Both the position numbers and the translations under genes were made by a program. From Coriobacteriales bacterium (lineage in GTDB: Bacteria; Actinomycetota; Coriobacteriia; Coriobacteriales; UBA8131): a stretch of DNA of 33,272 nucleotides. The stretch covers positions 1 through 33,272 of the forward strand of contig JAISGJ010000220.1 in NCBI GenBank assembly GCA_031263105.1, read 5' to 3'. Shown here piece by piece: positions 8,586 through 19,100 of the stretch; within the stretch, counting starts at the first letter, position 1, and each line of letters opens with the position of its first letter. Below the pieces are notes generated by a model, which saw only the letters and a list, made by a program, of their open reading frames with translations, was not told the DNA's origin and ran no database searches.

Positions 8586-10004
8586 TCACCTCATAAAAAT
8601 GACGCCGAACGTGGGGTACTCCGTACTGCTGAGCGAACAGACGCTGAAGTCCAGGCGGTCGCTGGTGTTCCCGCAGTACCATAGGTCGCTCTCCTCCACC
8701 TGGCTGACCAGTCCCAGGTGGGCTATCCGGCCCTGGCTGTCATAGAGCAGAACCACGCAGCCGGGATACGCCTCACGTATCAAAGAGTCACGCCCCTCGT
8801 AGGTGTTGTCGTAGGATTTCTCCTCCATACCGCGATTCTTCGTCCAATAGGAGCAAAAGTCGCTGGTCCGACAAAATGCCGTGCTCATGCGATACAAGGG
8901 CGGAGATTCGACCTCTCCTAGAATGCTTGAGCTGTACCAGCTTTGCGGCGCATTGTCCACGACCAGGCGCTGCCCGGCCTGCGGCGGCGGCGAGTCGTCC
9001 ATCGCAAGGCCGCCGGCCACCAGGCACTGCGAGACGAAGGAGGTGCAGTTCTGGTCGGTCTCGGCATAGGCGCGATTGCGGCTTTTGACAAAGCGCCGGG
9101 CGTAGGCCACGGCAGCATCCGGGTCGTATCCCGCATCGTCGGCGCTGCTGAGCCCGCTGCCCAAGGTCGGGGCGCGTTCAGGGCCTTGTTCGGCAGCCGG
9201 AGCGGCTTGGACGACCGTGCCGCTGCCGGAGCCGTCGCCCGTGCCGCTCCCCTCGCCCGCGCCGCTCCCCTCGCCCGTGCCACCGCCACCGCCTCCGACA
9301 CTGCCGCCACCGTCGCCAGCAGCTGAGACGATAGGCTGCTCGGCGATGCTGTGGGCCGGACGAGTGCCCAAGGCACCGTTCGCCACAGCCTTGCTGGCCG
9401 CCAGATACTCGCGGGCAGCCACTGCGGCACCCTGGTACACGATGAGGTCGGCGTTGATGCAGCCGCCTTCCATGCCCAGGCAGCGCATCAGGTATCCGGC
9501 CCGCCCGGCATACTGCTCCTGGGTGCAGAAATAGAAGCTGGCGAGAGGGAACGTCGCCTGCGCCCGGCAGAGGCTGTCCCACGTGCTCAGGCCTTGGGAG
9601 TCGACCCAGATGTCTTGGGCCGGTATTCCGTCGCCCAGCAGATACGCGCACATCGACTCGGCCTCCTCCGGCCCGCCGCTGACCAGAATCCCTCCAACCA
9701 GATGGCCACGATACAGGTCGATGGCCCGGTTCAGCCGACCGGCCATTGCCAACGACGGACTATGGCCCTCCCAAGCAGCACCCGGCACGATGACCACATC
9801 ACGCCGAGGCAGCTCATCGGCATATTCGTAATACAGGAGGCCTTCCAAGCCATCGTCCTGCACTGAACGATAGCATGCCCAGGTCGCCGTCAAAACAAGC
9901 ACGGCAAGTGCCAAAACCGCAGCCGCCGCAATGACGGCGCGGCGCTTGCCCCGCTTTCGTCTCCCCGTTGTTTCGACCGGCTCCGTCAAAGCACCCTCAT
10001 TCAC
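8586..10004 (-). CDS. YdcF/DUF218-domain protein fused to C-terminal amidase_6-like domain
   Basis: N-term TM + PRRDVVIVPGAA...LRCAQ-like DUF218 region (GGILVSGGPEEAESM); Gly/Ser linker; AVAYARRFVKSRNRAYAETDQNCTSFVSQCLVAGG amidase_6-like motif. Confidence 0.7.
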   Translation of the reverse strand: MNEGALTEPVETTGRRKRGKRRAVIAAAAVLALAVLVLTATWACYRSVQDDGLEGLLYYEYADELPRRDVVIVPGAAWEGHSPSLAMAGRLNRAIDLYRGHLVGGILVSGGPEEAESMCAYLLGDGIPAQDIWVDSQGLSTWDSLCRAQATFPLASFYFCTQEQYAGRAGYLMRCLGMEGGCINADLIVYQGAAVAAREYLAASKAVANGALGTRPAHSIAEQPIVSAAGDGGGSVGGGGGGTGEGSGAGEGSGTGDGSGSGTVVQAAPAAEQGPERAPTLGSGLSSADDAGYDPDAAVAYARRFVKSRNRAYAETDQNCTSFVSQCLVAGGLAMDDSPPPQAGQRLVVDNAPQSWYSSSILGEVESPPLYRMSTAFCRTSDFCSYWTKNRGMEEKSYDNTYEGRDSLIREAYPGCVVLLYDSQGRIAHLGLVSQVEESDLWYCGNTSDRLDFSVCSLSSTEYPTFGVIFMR

Positions 10005-10070
10005 CGCTCTGCTCCCAATAACCCCTACATAGTATCAGACCTCTGCGGGACTACGGGCAATCGATGACGC

Positions 10071-10630
10071 GGCCCATGGAACCGCCCGCCTCTCGTTGCC
10101 GCAGGACACTATGACCCAAGCCCTTCCAGCGTTCACACCCCCACTGTCATCCCGAGCCTGTCGAGGGATCCTCGACCGCGCAAGCGGTCGACTGCGGTCG
10201 GGAGGCGTTTCGACCTGCGGTCGGCTGCTTCGCTCTCCATGGGCCGGGCGGCCCGTCCTCGCTAAGAACAGTCCGCCGGACTGTTCTCCGGGCGCTCGGG
10301 CCCGTGGGCCTGTCGGTTCCATGGGCTCACCCGCTCAGGGGCTCATACGCTGCTTCGCAGCTTCGCCCGGAAACAGCGCACCGCGCTGTTTCCCAGTCCG
10401 CAGGACTGTCGCGCCGTCCTCGCTGAAAACGCGATGCGTTTTCCGGGCGCTCGAACCCTAGGATTCCTCGGCAGGCTCGGCATGTCAGTGGGGGCTCGGA
10501 CTGTCAGTGGGGGCTCGGAATGACCGTGGGGGTGTGAACGGTAACGTTCCGGCACGGATGTGCGACCGGACTTGCGGCGACGGCCCTCGTCCGGCTGCGG
10601 GCCGATGGGGTAGAATGGACCTGCGGTGTT
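10071..10630 (+). promoter_or_regulatory. Promoter block upstream of hsdM, split by repeat copy 3
   Basis: 10546-10618 matches 20128-20200 with 3 mismatches in 73 nt, includes GGGGTAGAATGG (-10-like); 10071-10130 also aligns to 20076-20135. Confidence 0.6.
10131..10545. repeat. MITE-like palindromic element, copy 3 (composite, contains mini-hairpin array)
   Basis: GTTCACACCCCCACTGTCATCCCGAGC ... GGTGTGAACGGTAAC; flanks CTTCCAGC (10123-10130) / GTTCCGGC (10546-10553); uninterrupted homologous site at 20076-20200. Confidence 0.8.
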
Positions 10631-10780
10631 TATAGGGGGGATGCCTGCGGGGGCAATGCTGTGGAAGGGCGTCGCGTGGGCACAGAGCGGTAGCGGGCCC
10701 ACAGCGCAGGCAACAGGGCGACCTATAGCGACCCGGGGCTATTCGTTGGCAGAGAGGTGCCACATGAGGAGGAATGAGCA

Positions 10781-12280
<1,500 letters not shown>

Positions 12281-12353
12281 TTTCAACGAAAAACTCTCGC
12301 CACTGGTGAGAGAAAGATGATTATTCAACTTAGTGGCTTTAGAGGAGGGAGTC

Positions 12354-12701
12354 ATGACATCTGACAATTCCGAGATTATCATCTATCGCTCCTCAGACGG
12401 CGAGGTCAAGGTGGACTGCCGCCTCGACGGGGAGACGTTATGGCTCTCCCAAGCGCAAATCGCGCAGGTATTTGGGCGGAGCGTCAGCGTCGCTTCTCGG
12501 CATATCAAGAACATATTTGCCGAGGACGAGCTTGCCGAAAAAAGCAATTTGCAAAATTTGCACATTCCAAATTCCGACAGGCTGGTTATTGCAGAATTTG
12601 CAATAACCACTCGACACGGCGCAATGAAGGGCAAATCGCAAGAACATGCCATGATGCACTATAACCCTGACGTCGTCTGCGCGGGAGGTGAGGAGGAATG
12701 A
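12354..12701 (+). pseudogene. Truncated RhuM-like protein (5' fragment)
   Basis: N-terminal RhuM signature GETLWLSQAQIAQVFGRSVSVASRHIKNIFAEDEL; homology stops at HYNPDVV, reading frame ends inside the RBS/start of hsdS. Confidence 0.6.
12584..12608. repeat. Perfect inverted repeat GGTTATTGCA-GAATT-TGCAATAACC
   Basis: 10-bp arms, 5-bp centre, inside rhuM fragment. Confidence 0.95.
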
Positions 12702-13837
12702 GAACCGAACGAACAGCTCACCAGTTGGCTGACATTATCGACCTTATCGGTGGCGGAACACCGAAAACCAGCATTCCTGAATACTGGGACGGTGAAATTC
12801 CGTGGCTTTCAGTCAAGGACTTCAATAACGATGACCGCTACGTGTATTCCACTGAAAAGTCCATAACCCAAACTGGCTTTAACAATAGCTCTAGCAAGAT
12901 GTTGGCGCACGACGACATCATTATTTCAGCTCGCGGCACAGTGGGCGAACTGGCGATGATTCCGTTCCCGATGGCATTCAATCAGTCTTGCTATGGGATA
13001 AGGGGCAAGAAGGGCGCTATCTTGCAAACCTACCTCTACTATTTATTGAAGGACAGTATCCGACTTCTAGAAAACCAGACACACGGTTCGGTGTTTGACA
13101 CTATCACGCGGAACGCTTTCGCCAACATCAAAGTGAACCTGCCGATGATTCACGAACAGCAGACAGTAGCTGACACCTTAACCGCTTTGGATGACAAGAT
13201 TGCTGCCAACAAGCGTATAAATCATCGTTTAGAACAGATGGCGCAGGCCATCTGGTCGGAGCGATTCGGCGGACTCGAGCCAAACGGCAAGTTGGGTGAA
13301 GTCATTGAGATTTTTGACTCCAAGCGTGTGCCACTTTCCGGCAGTCAGCGTGAGAAAATGGATAAAACCTATCCCTACTACGGCGCAGCTGCACTTATGG
13401 ACTACGTCGACGACTATCTGTTTGATGGCATCTACCTTTTGCTTGGCGAGGATGGAAGCGTGATTGATGATTCGGGCTTCCCAGTACTTCAGTATGTCTG
13501 GGGTAAATTCTGGGTCAACAATCATGCACATATTCTTCAAGGCCGAAACGGCTTTACTGTAGAAAGCCTCTATGTTCTCTTGAGTCAAACTGGCGTAGCA
13601 TCGATTATTACCGGTGCTGTGCAACCCAAAATCAATCAAGCAAACCTCAAGGCTCTCGAAGTGGTCATCCCGTCCAGAAATGAGATGGTTCAATTCAACG
13701 ATACGGTCGACTCGCTTTTCGTGCAGATTCGGAATCATCACGACGAGAACCTCCGTCTTGCCGCCCTGCGCGACACCCTCCTGCCCCGCCTGATGTCCGG
13801 CGAGCTGTCGGTCGCGGACGCAGGCGTTAAACGATGA
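12698..13837 (+). CDS. hsdS: Type I restriction-modification specificity subunit 1
   Basis: Two TRD halves; central INHRLEQMAQAIWSERFGGLEPNG and C-terminal LAALRDTLLPRLMSGEL. Confidence 0.92.
   Translation: MRTERTAHQLADIIDLIGGGTPKTSIPEYWDGEIPWLSVKDFNNDDRYVYSTEKSITQTGFNNSSSKMLAHDDIIISARGTVGELAMIPFPMAFNQSCYGIRGKKGAILQTYLYYLLKDSIRLLENQTHGSVFDTITRNAFANIKVNLPMIHEQQTVADTLTALDDKIAANKRINHRLEQMAQAIWSERFGGLEPNGKLGEVIEIFDSKRVPLSGSQREKMDKTYPYYGAAALMDYVDDYLFDGIYLLLGEDGSVIDDSGFPVLQYVWGKFWVNNHAHILQGRNGFTVESLYVLLSQTGVASIITGAVQPKINQANLKALEVVIPSRNEMVQFNDTVDSLFVQIRNHHDENLRLAALRDTLLPRLMSGELSVADAGVKR
13217..13253 (+). repeat. 37-bp direct repeat in hsdS1 (partner 15437-15473)
   Basis: ataaatcatcgtttagaacagatggcgcaggccatct exact match; contains AGATGGC-GCAG-GCCATCT palindrome. 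Confidence 0.95.
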
Positions 13838-13841
13838 TTTA
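13769..13841 (+). repeat. 73-bp exact direct repeat at hsdS1 3' end (partner 16061-16133)
   Basis: cgcgacaccctcctgccccgcctgatgtccggcgag...gttaaacgatgattta identical at both loci. Confidence 0.95.
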
Positions 13842-13844
13842 TTG

Positions 13845-13893
13845 CTCCTTCTGCCAGTGCATAATGCATTTCTTATCGAAACGGCAGGAGGAG
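13845..13893 (+). promoter_or_regulatory. Hairpin predicted to sequester the recombinase Shine-Dalgarno
   Basis: CTCCTTCTGCC (13845-13855) pairs over 11 positions (one G-U) with GGCAGGAGGAG (13883-13893), which contains the SD before ATG 13896. Confidence 0.55.
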
Positions 13894-13895
13894 TT

Positions 13896-14888
13896 ATGAA
13901 GGACAGGTTGATAACTGAGATTCAGGCACGTATGGCGTTGATGTTAACGCAGGCGCAACTGGAGGAGCTACGGCGGGTGCTGACGCACAGCCTCCACAAC
14001 GTGGAAGTTTCGGAGCGCAAAGCCCCAGACCCACACGAAGCCGCCGAGAATGGAGGGTTGTTGGACGTGTTTATCGCTGCGAAACGGATTGAGGGCTGTT
14101 CGGAGAAGTCGCTGAGATACTATACCGCGACCATCCGTGCGATGCTCGGCACCGTAAAAAGGCCCGTGCGCGAAATCGCAACGGACGACCTGCGAGGCTA
14201 TTTGGCAAGCTACCAGAAGGAGCGCGGCTCCTCCAGAGTGACTGTGGACAACATGCGGCGAATATTCAGCAGCTTCTTTGGGTGGCTGGAGGACGAGGAC
14301 TACATCCTCAAAAGCCCCGTGCGGCGCATCCACAAAGTCAAGGCGGAAAAGACCATCAAGGAGACCTTTTCCGACGAAAGCCTAGAGCTGCTCCGCGATG
14401 CCTGCGAGGAAATCCGCGACCTCGCGATGATAGACCTGCTCGCCTCAACGGGGATGCGCGTGGGCGAACTGGTGCAGCTGAACCGCGCAGACATCAACTT
14501 CCACGAACGGGAATGCGTGGTCTTTGGCAAAGGCGGCAGCGAGCGAGTGGTCTACTTCGACGCCCGGACGAAAATCCACCTGCTGAACTACCTCGACAGC
14601 CGAAGCGACAACAGCCCCGCACTGTTCGTGTCGCTGCCCCTGCCCCACGAGCGCCTGCTCATCGGCGGCGTGGAGACACGCCTACGCGAAATCGGCAAGC
14701 GAGCTGACATGCAGAAAGTACACCCCCACAAATTCCGCCGCACCCTCGCCACCCGCGCCATAGACAAAGGAATGCCCATCGAACAAGTGCAGCGGCTACT
14801 CGGTCATGTCAAAATAGACACGACCATGCACTACGCTATGGTCAACCAAGCAAACGTGAAGAACTCGCACAGGAAATTTATCGGATGA
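13896..14888 (+). CDS. Tyrosine recombinase/integrase
   Basis: STGMRVGEL, HKFRRTLATRA, LLGHVKIDTTMHY: R-HxxR-H-Y catalytic set; N-terminal SAM-like core-binding domain. Confidence 0.92.
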   Translation: MKDRLITEIQARMALMLTQAQLEELRRVLTHSLHNVEVSERKAPDPHEAAENGGLLDVFIAAKRIEGCSEKSLRYYTATIRAMLGTVKRPVREIATDDLRGYLASYQKERGSSRVTVDNMRRIFSSFFGWLEDEDYILKSPVRRIHKVKAEKTIKETFSDESLELLRDACEEIRDLAMIDLLASTGMRVGELVQLNRADINFHERECVVFGKGGSERVVYFDARTKIHLLNYLDSRSDNSPALFVSLPLPHERLLIGGVETRLREIGKRADMQKVHPHKFRRTLATRAIDKGMPIEQVQRLLGHVKIDTTMHYAMVNQANVKNSHRKFIG

Positions 14889-16129
14889 GGGAGGCGGACG
14901 AAATGAGCAAATGGGAACGGCTTGCGCTTGGGGATGTCGCAGGCATCAAGCACGGTTACGCCTTTAAAGGCGAGTACTTCTGCGACGAACCTACGCACTT
15001 TTTGCTCTTGACTCCGGGGAATTTTATGATTGGTGGGGGCTTTCAGGAAAAGCCGAAATTCTATAACGGTCCTATTCCCGAGAGTTATGTTCTTGCAAAA
15101 GACGATTTAATCGTCACAATGACTGATTTGAGCAAACGAGGCGATACGCTGGGTTATTCGGCACTTGTTCCCACAAGCAACCGCTATTTACACAATCAGC
15201 GCATAGGTTTGGTAACAATGAAGAATTCCGAGGTATTAAAGGAGTTCGTTTACTGGCTAATGCGAACTTGGGACTATCAAAGGTTCATCATAAACCATGC
15301 TTCTGGTAGCACGGTAAAACACACATCCCCTAAGACAATCTTGTCTTACGAATTTGCGGCTCCCCCTATTGAGGAGCAACGAATAATCGTGGCAACGTTG
15401 TCTGCCATAGATGACAAAATCGCCAACAACAGGGCGATAAATCATCGTTTAGAACAGATGGCGCAGGCCATCTTCAAATCATGGTTCGTGGACTTCGAGC
15501 CGTGGGGCGGGAAGATGCCGGATGATTGGCGGGAAGGCACGATTTCCGATTTGGGCGATGTCATCGGTGGCAGTACGCCGTCCAAAGCAAAGCCCGAATA
15601 TTACGCCGAACATGGTATCGCTTGGATTACACCCAAAGATTTGTCTATCAACAAGAGCAAGTTCATAGCTCGCGGAGCAAATGACATCACGGAGTTTGGA
15701 CTTCGCAACAGTAATGCACGTCTGATGCCGCCGGGAGCTGTCCTTTTCAGCTCTAGGGCACCTATCGGTTACATTGCCGTAGCGAGTGGTGAAGTCTGCA
15801 CCAATCAGGGCTTTAAGTCCATCGTTCCGAAAGAGACCGTTGGCACGGCTTTCGTTTACTGCTTCCTGATTGAGAATCTCCAAACCATAGAGAGCATGGC
15901 TTCGGGTTCGACTTTCAAAGAAGTATCGGGCACAACAATGAAAGGCATTCCCGCTGCTATTCCCACCGATGACACATTTCGCCGCTTTCAAGAAGAGTGC
16001 ACCTCCCTTTTCGAGAAGCAAGAACTTCTGGAAGCAGAGAACGCTCGCCTCGCCGCCCTACGCGACACCCTCCTGCCCCGCCTGATGTCCGGCGAGCTGT
16101 CGGTCGCGGACGCAGGCGTTAAACGATGA
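14885..16129 (+). CDS. hsdS: Type I restriction-modification specificity subunit 2
   Basis: Two TRDs; INHRLEQMAQAIFKSWFVDFEP central and LAALRDTLLPRLMSGELSVADAGVKR C-term identical to hsdS1; start overlaps integrase stop. Confidence 0.92.
   Translation: MREADEMSKWERLALGDVAGIKHGYAFKGEYFCDEPTHFLLLTPGNFMIGGGFQEKPKFYNGPIPESYVLAKDDLIVTMTDLSKRGDTLGYSALVPTSNRYLHNQRIGLVTMKNSEVLKEFVYWLMRTWDYQRFIINHASGSTVKHTSPKTILSYEFAAPPIEEQRIIVATLSAIDDKIANNRAINHRLEQMAQAIFKSWFVDFEPWGGKMPDDWREGTISDLGDVIGGSTPSKAKPEYYAEHGIAWITPKDLSINKSKFIARGANDITEFGLRNSNARLMPPGAVLFSSRAPIGYIAVASGEVCTNQGFKSIVPKETVGTAFVYCFLIENLQTIESMASGSTFKEVSGTTMKGIPAAIPTDDTFRRFQEECTSLFEKQELLEAENARLAALRDTLLPRLMSGELSVADAGVKR
15437..15473 (+). repeat. 37-bp direct repeat in hsdS2 (partner 13217-13253)
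   Basis: Exact match. Confidence 0.95.
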
Positions 16130-16133
16130 TTTA
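16061..16133 (+). repeat. 73-bp exact direct repeat at hsdS2 3' end (partner 13769-13841)
   Basis: Exact match. Confidence 0.95.
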
Positions 16134-16178
16134 GCACTTTCGGGCTTGACGACGGAATGAAGGAGGAGGACGTAGCCG

Positions 16179-19100
16179 ATGCCACAAGACACGTACAGAT
16201 ATGCACACTTCACCGAAGCTCACTACGAGAACGCCGTCATAGAGGTGCTCCGCGACACCTTGGGCTACGGCTCTGTCTACGCGCCTGACCTGGAGCGGGA
16301 TTACACCGACCCGCTCTATGTGGACGAGTTGCTGCCTGCCTTGCGCAAAATCAATCCCAAGGTGCCGGAGGCGGCGCTTGCGGAGGCGGTCTACAGGCTG
16401 CGGGACTTCGAGGGCGGGACGCTCTGGCAGAAGAACATCCGGTTCATGGACTACCTCCAGAACGGAGTGCCCGTCAACTATCACGACGGGGGCGAGCAGC
16501 AAGCGGAGCTGGTCAACCTTGTGGACTACGAGGACGTGGGGCGAAACACCTTCACCGTCGCCAATCAGTGGACGGTTGTCGAGAACAGCGAGAAGCGTCC
16601 CGATGTCATCGTCTTCCTGAACGGCATGCCTATCGTAGTGTTTGAGCTCAAATCGCCCTCCCGGGAGGAGACCGATGCGAGCGAGGCGTACCGGCAGCTG
16701 CGCAACTACATGCAGGAGATACCGTCGCTGTTCGTCTACAACGCCTTCTGCGTCATGAGCGACCTTGCCACGTCCAAGGCCGGCACCATCACTGCCGAAG
16801 AAGACCGCTTCATGGAGTGGAAGACGAAGGACGGCAGCTACGAGAACACGCAGCACGCCCAGTTCGACACCTTCCTTGAGGGGATGTTCGACAAGGCGCG
16901 GCTGCTCGATATTGTCAAGAACTTCATCTGCTTCTCCGACGACGTGAAGATTCTCGGCGCGTACCACCAGTACTTCGCGGTGCGCAAGGCCATCGACTCC
17001 ACCCAGAGTGCGTCAGGGACAGACGGGAAGGGCGGCGTGTTCTGGCACACGCAGGGCAGCGGCAAGTCGCTCTCGATGGTGTTTTACGCGCACCTGCTGC
17101 AGGAGGCCCTGAACTCGCCGACCATCGTGGTCCTCACCGACCGCAACGACCTTGACGACCAGCTCTTCGAGCAGTTCTCCAAGTGCGCCGACTTCCTGCG
17201 GCAGACCCCGGTACAGGCGGAGAGCCGCGAGCACCTGAAGGAGCTTCTTGCCGGACGACGGGCCAACGGCATCATCTTCACCACCGCGCAGAAGTTCGAG
17301 GAGTCCGACGAGCGCCTTTCCGAGCGCAGCAACGTCGTCATCATCGCCGACGAGGCCCATCGCAGCCAGTTCATCGACCAAGCCGTCGACAGCAAGACGG
17401 GCAGGGTCAAAAAGACCTTCGGCCTCATCATCCGGGAGAGTCTGCCGAACGCCACCTACATCGGCTTCACGGGAACGCCGATATCCAGCAAGGACCGCAG
17501 CACCATCGAGGTCTTTGGCAACTACATCGATGTCTACGACATGACGCAGGCCGTCGAGGACGGCGCCACCCGCCCCGTCTACTACGAGAGCCGCGTCATC
17601 CATCTGAGGCTCGACGAGGACATCCTGCGGCTCATCGACGCCGAGTACGACCTCATGGCACAGAGCGCCGAGCCTTACGCCATCGAGAAGAGCAAGAAGG
17701 AGCTCGGTCGCATGGACAGCATCCTCGGTGCGGAACAGACCTTGGACGCGCTCTGCGAGGACATCGTGAGACACTACGAGGAGAACCGGCAGAACGAGCT
17801 CACGGGCAAGGCGATGATCGTCTCCTACTCCCGCCCGATCGCAATGGGCATCTACCGGAAGATACTCTCGATGCGCCCTGCCTGGGCAGAGAAGGTCGGC
17901 GTGGTGATGACCTCCAGCAACGACGACCCCGAGGAGTGGCACGGCGTCATCGGCAACAAGCGCCACCGCGACGAGATGGCCAAGAGGTTCAAGGACGACG
18001 ACGACCCCCTGAAAATCGCAATTGTCGTGGATATGTGGCTGACCGGCTTCGACGTGCCGAGCCTCGCGACGATGTACCTCTACAAGCCGATGGCCGGGCA
18101 CAACCTGATGCAGGCCATCGCCCGCGTCAACCGCGTCTACAAGGACAAGGAGGGCGGCCTGGTCGTCGACTACGTCGGCATCGCCTCCGCGCTGAAGCAG
18201 GCGATGAACGACTACACGAACCGCGACAGGCACAACTACGGGGACACCAACGTCGCCAAGACCGCATTGCCGAAGTTCGTTGAGAAGCTCGAGGTCTGCC
18301 GCGACCTGATGCACGGCTTTGACTATTCGGTCTTTATGAGAGACTCTGCGTCCGACCTCGACCGGGCAAAGACCATCAGCGGCGGCGTCAATTTCCTGAC
18401 GGCGGTGGAGCCGCTGCCCCGGCCTGCCGCCACTCCGACCGACGTCATCGGCTCGGACGACTACTTCTATGCGGACAAGGTGGCCGAGGGGGCGTTCGGG
18501 GCGCCGTTCGCGCACAAGGCCCTGAAGGCCTCGCCCGATGAGCGCGAGACGCGCAAGGACAGCTTCATCAAAGAGGCGATGCTGCTGCGCCAGGCCCTGT
18601 CGCTTTGCCGCAGCCTGCTGACCCCCGCGCAGAGGCTCGAGGCTGCGTACTTCGAGGCGGTGCGCACCTTGCTCACGCGCATCACAGGCGAGGACAAGCC
18701 GCTCTCGCTCAAGGACATCAATGCTCGCGTCAACGAGCTCCTCAAAGCGAGCATCCGAAGCGAAGGCGTCATCAACCTCTTCTCGGACATCGACACGGGC
18801 TTCTCGCTGTTCGACTCCCAGTTCCTCGAAGAGATCGCCAAGATGAAGGAGCGCAACCTCGCGGTGGAGATACTCAAGAAACTGCTCGCCGAGCAGATAT
18901 CCCTCTACCGCAGGACGAACCTCGTCAAATCCGAGAAGTTCTCCGAGATGCTTTCACGGGCAATGAAGGCCTATCTCAATGGGATGCTCTCCAACGAAGA
19001 GGTCATCGCCGAGCTGATGAAGATGGCGCACGAGATGCAGACCGCCCACGAGGAAGGCTCCGCGATGGGCCTGACCGACGAGGAACTCGCCTTCTACGAC

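Noticed and set aside
13896-14888. Prophage or ICE integrase
   Set aside because: No phage or conjugation genes in the window; gene is translationally embedded between hsdS genes.
17013-18515. 500-aa minus-strand ORF inside hsdR
   Set aside because: Antisense shadow of hsdR with no recognisable motif.
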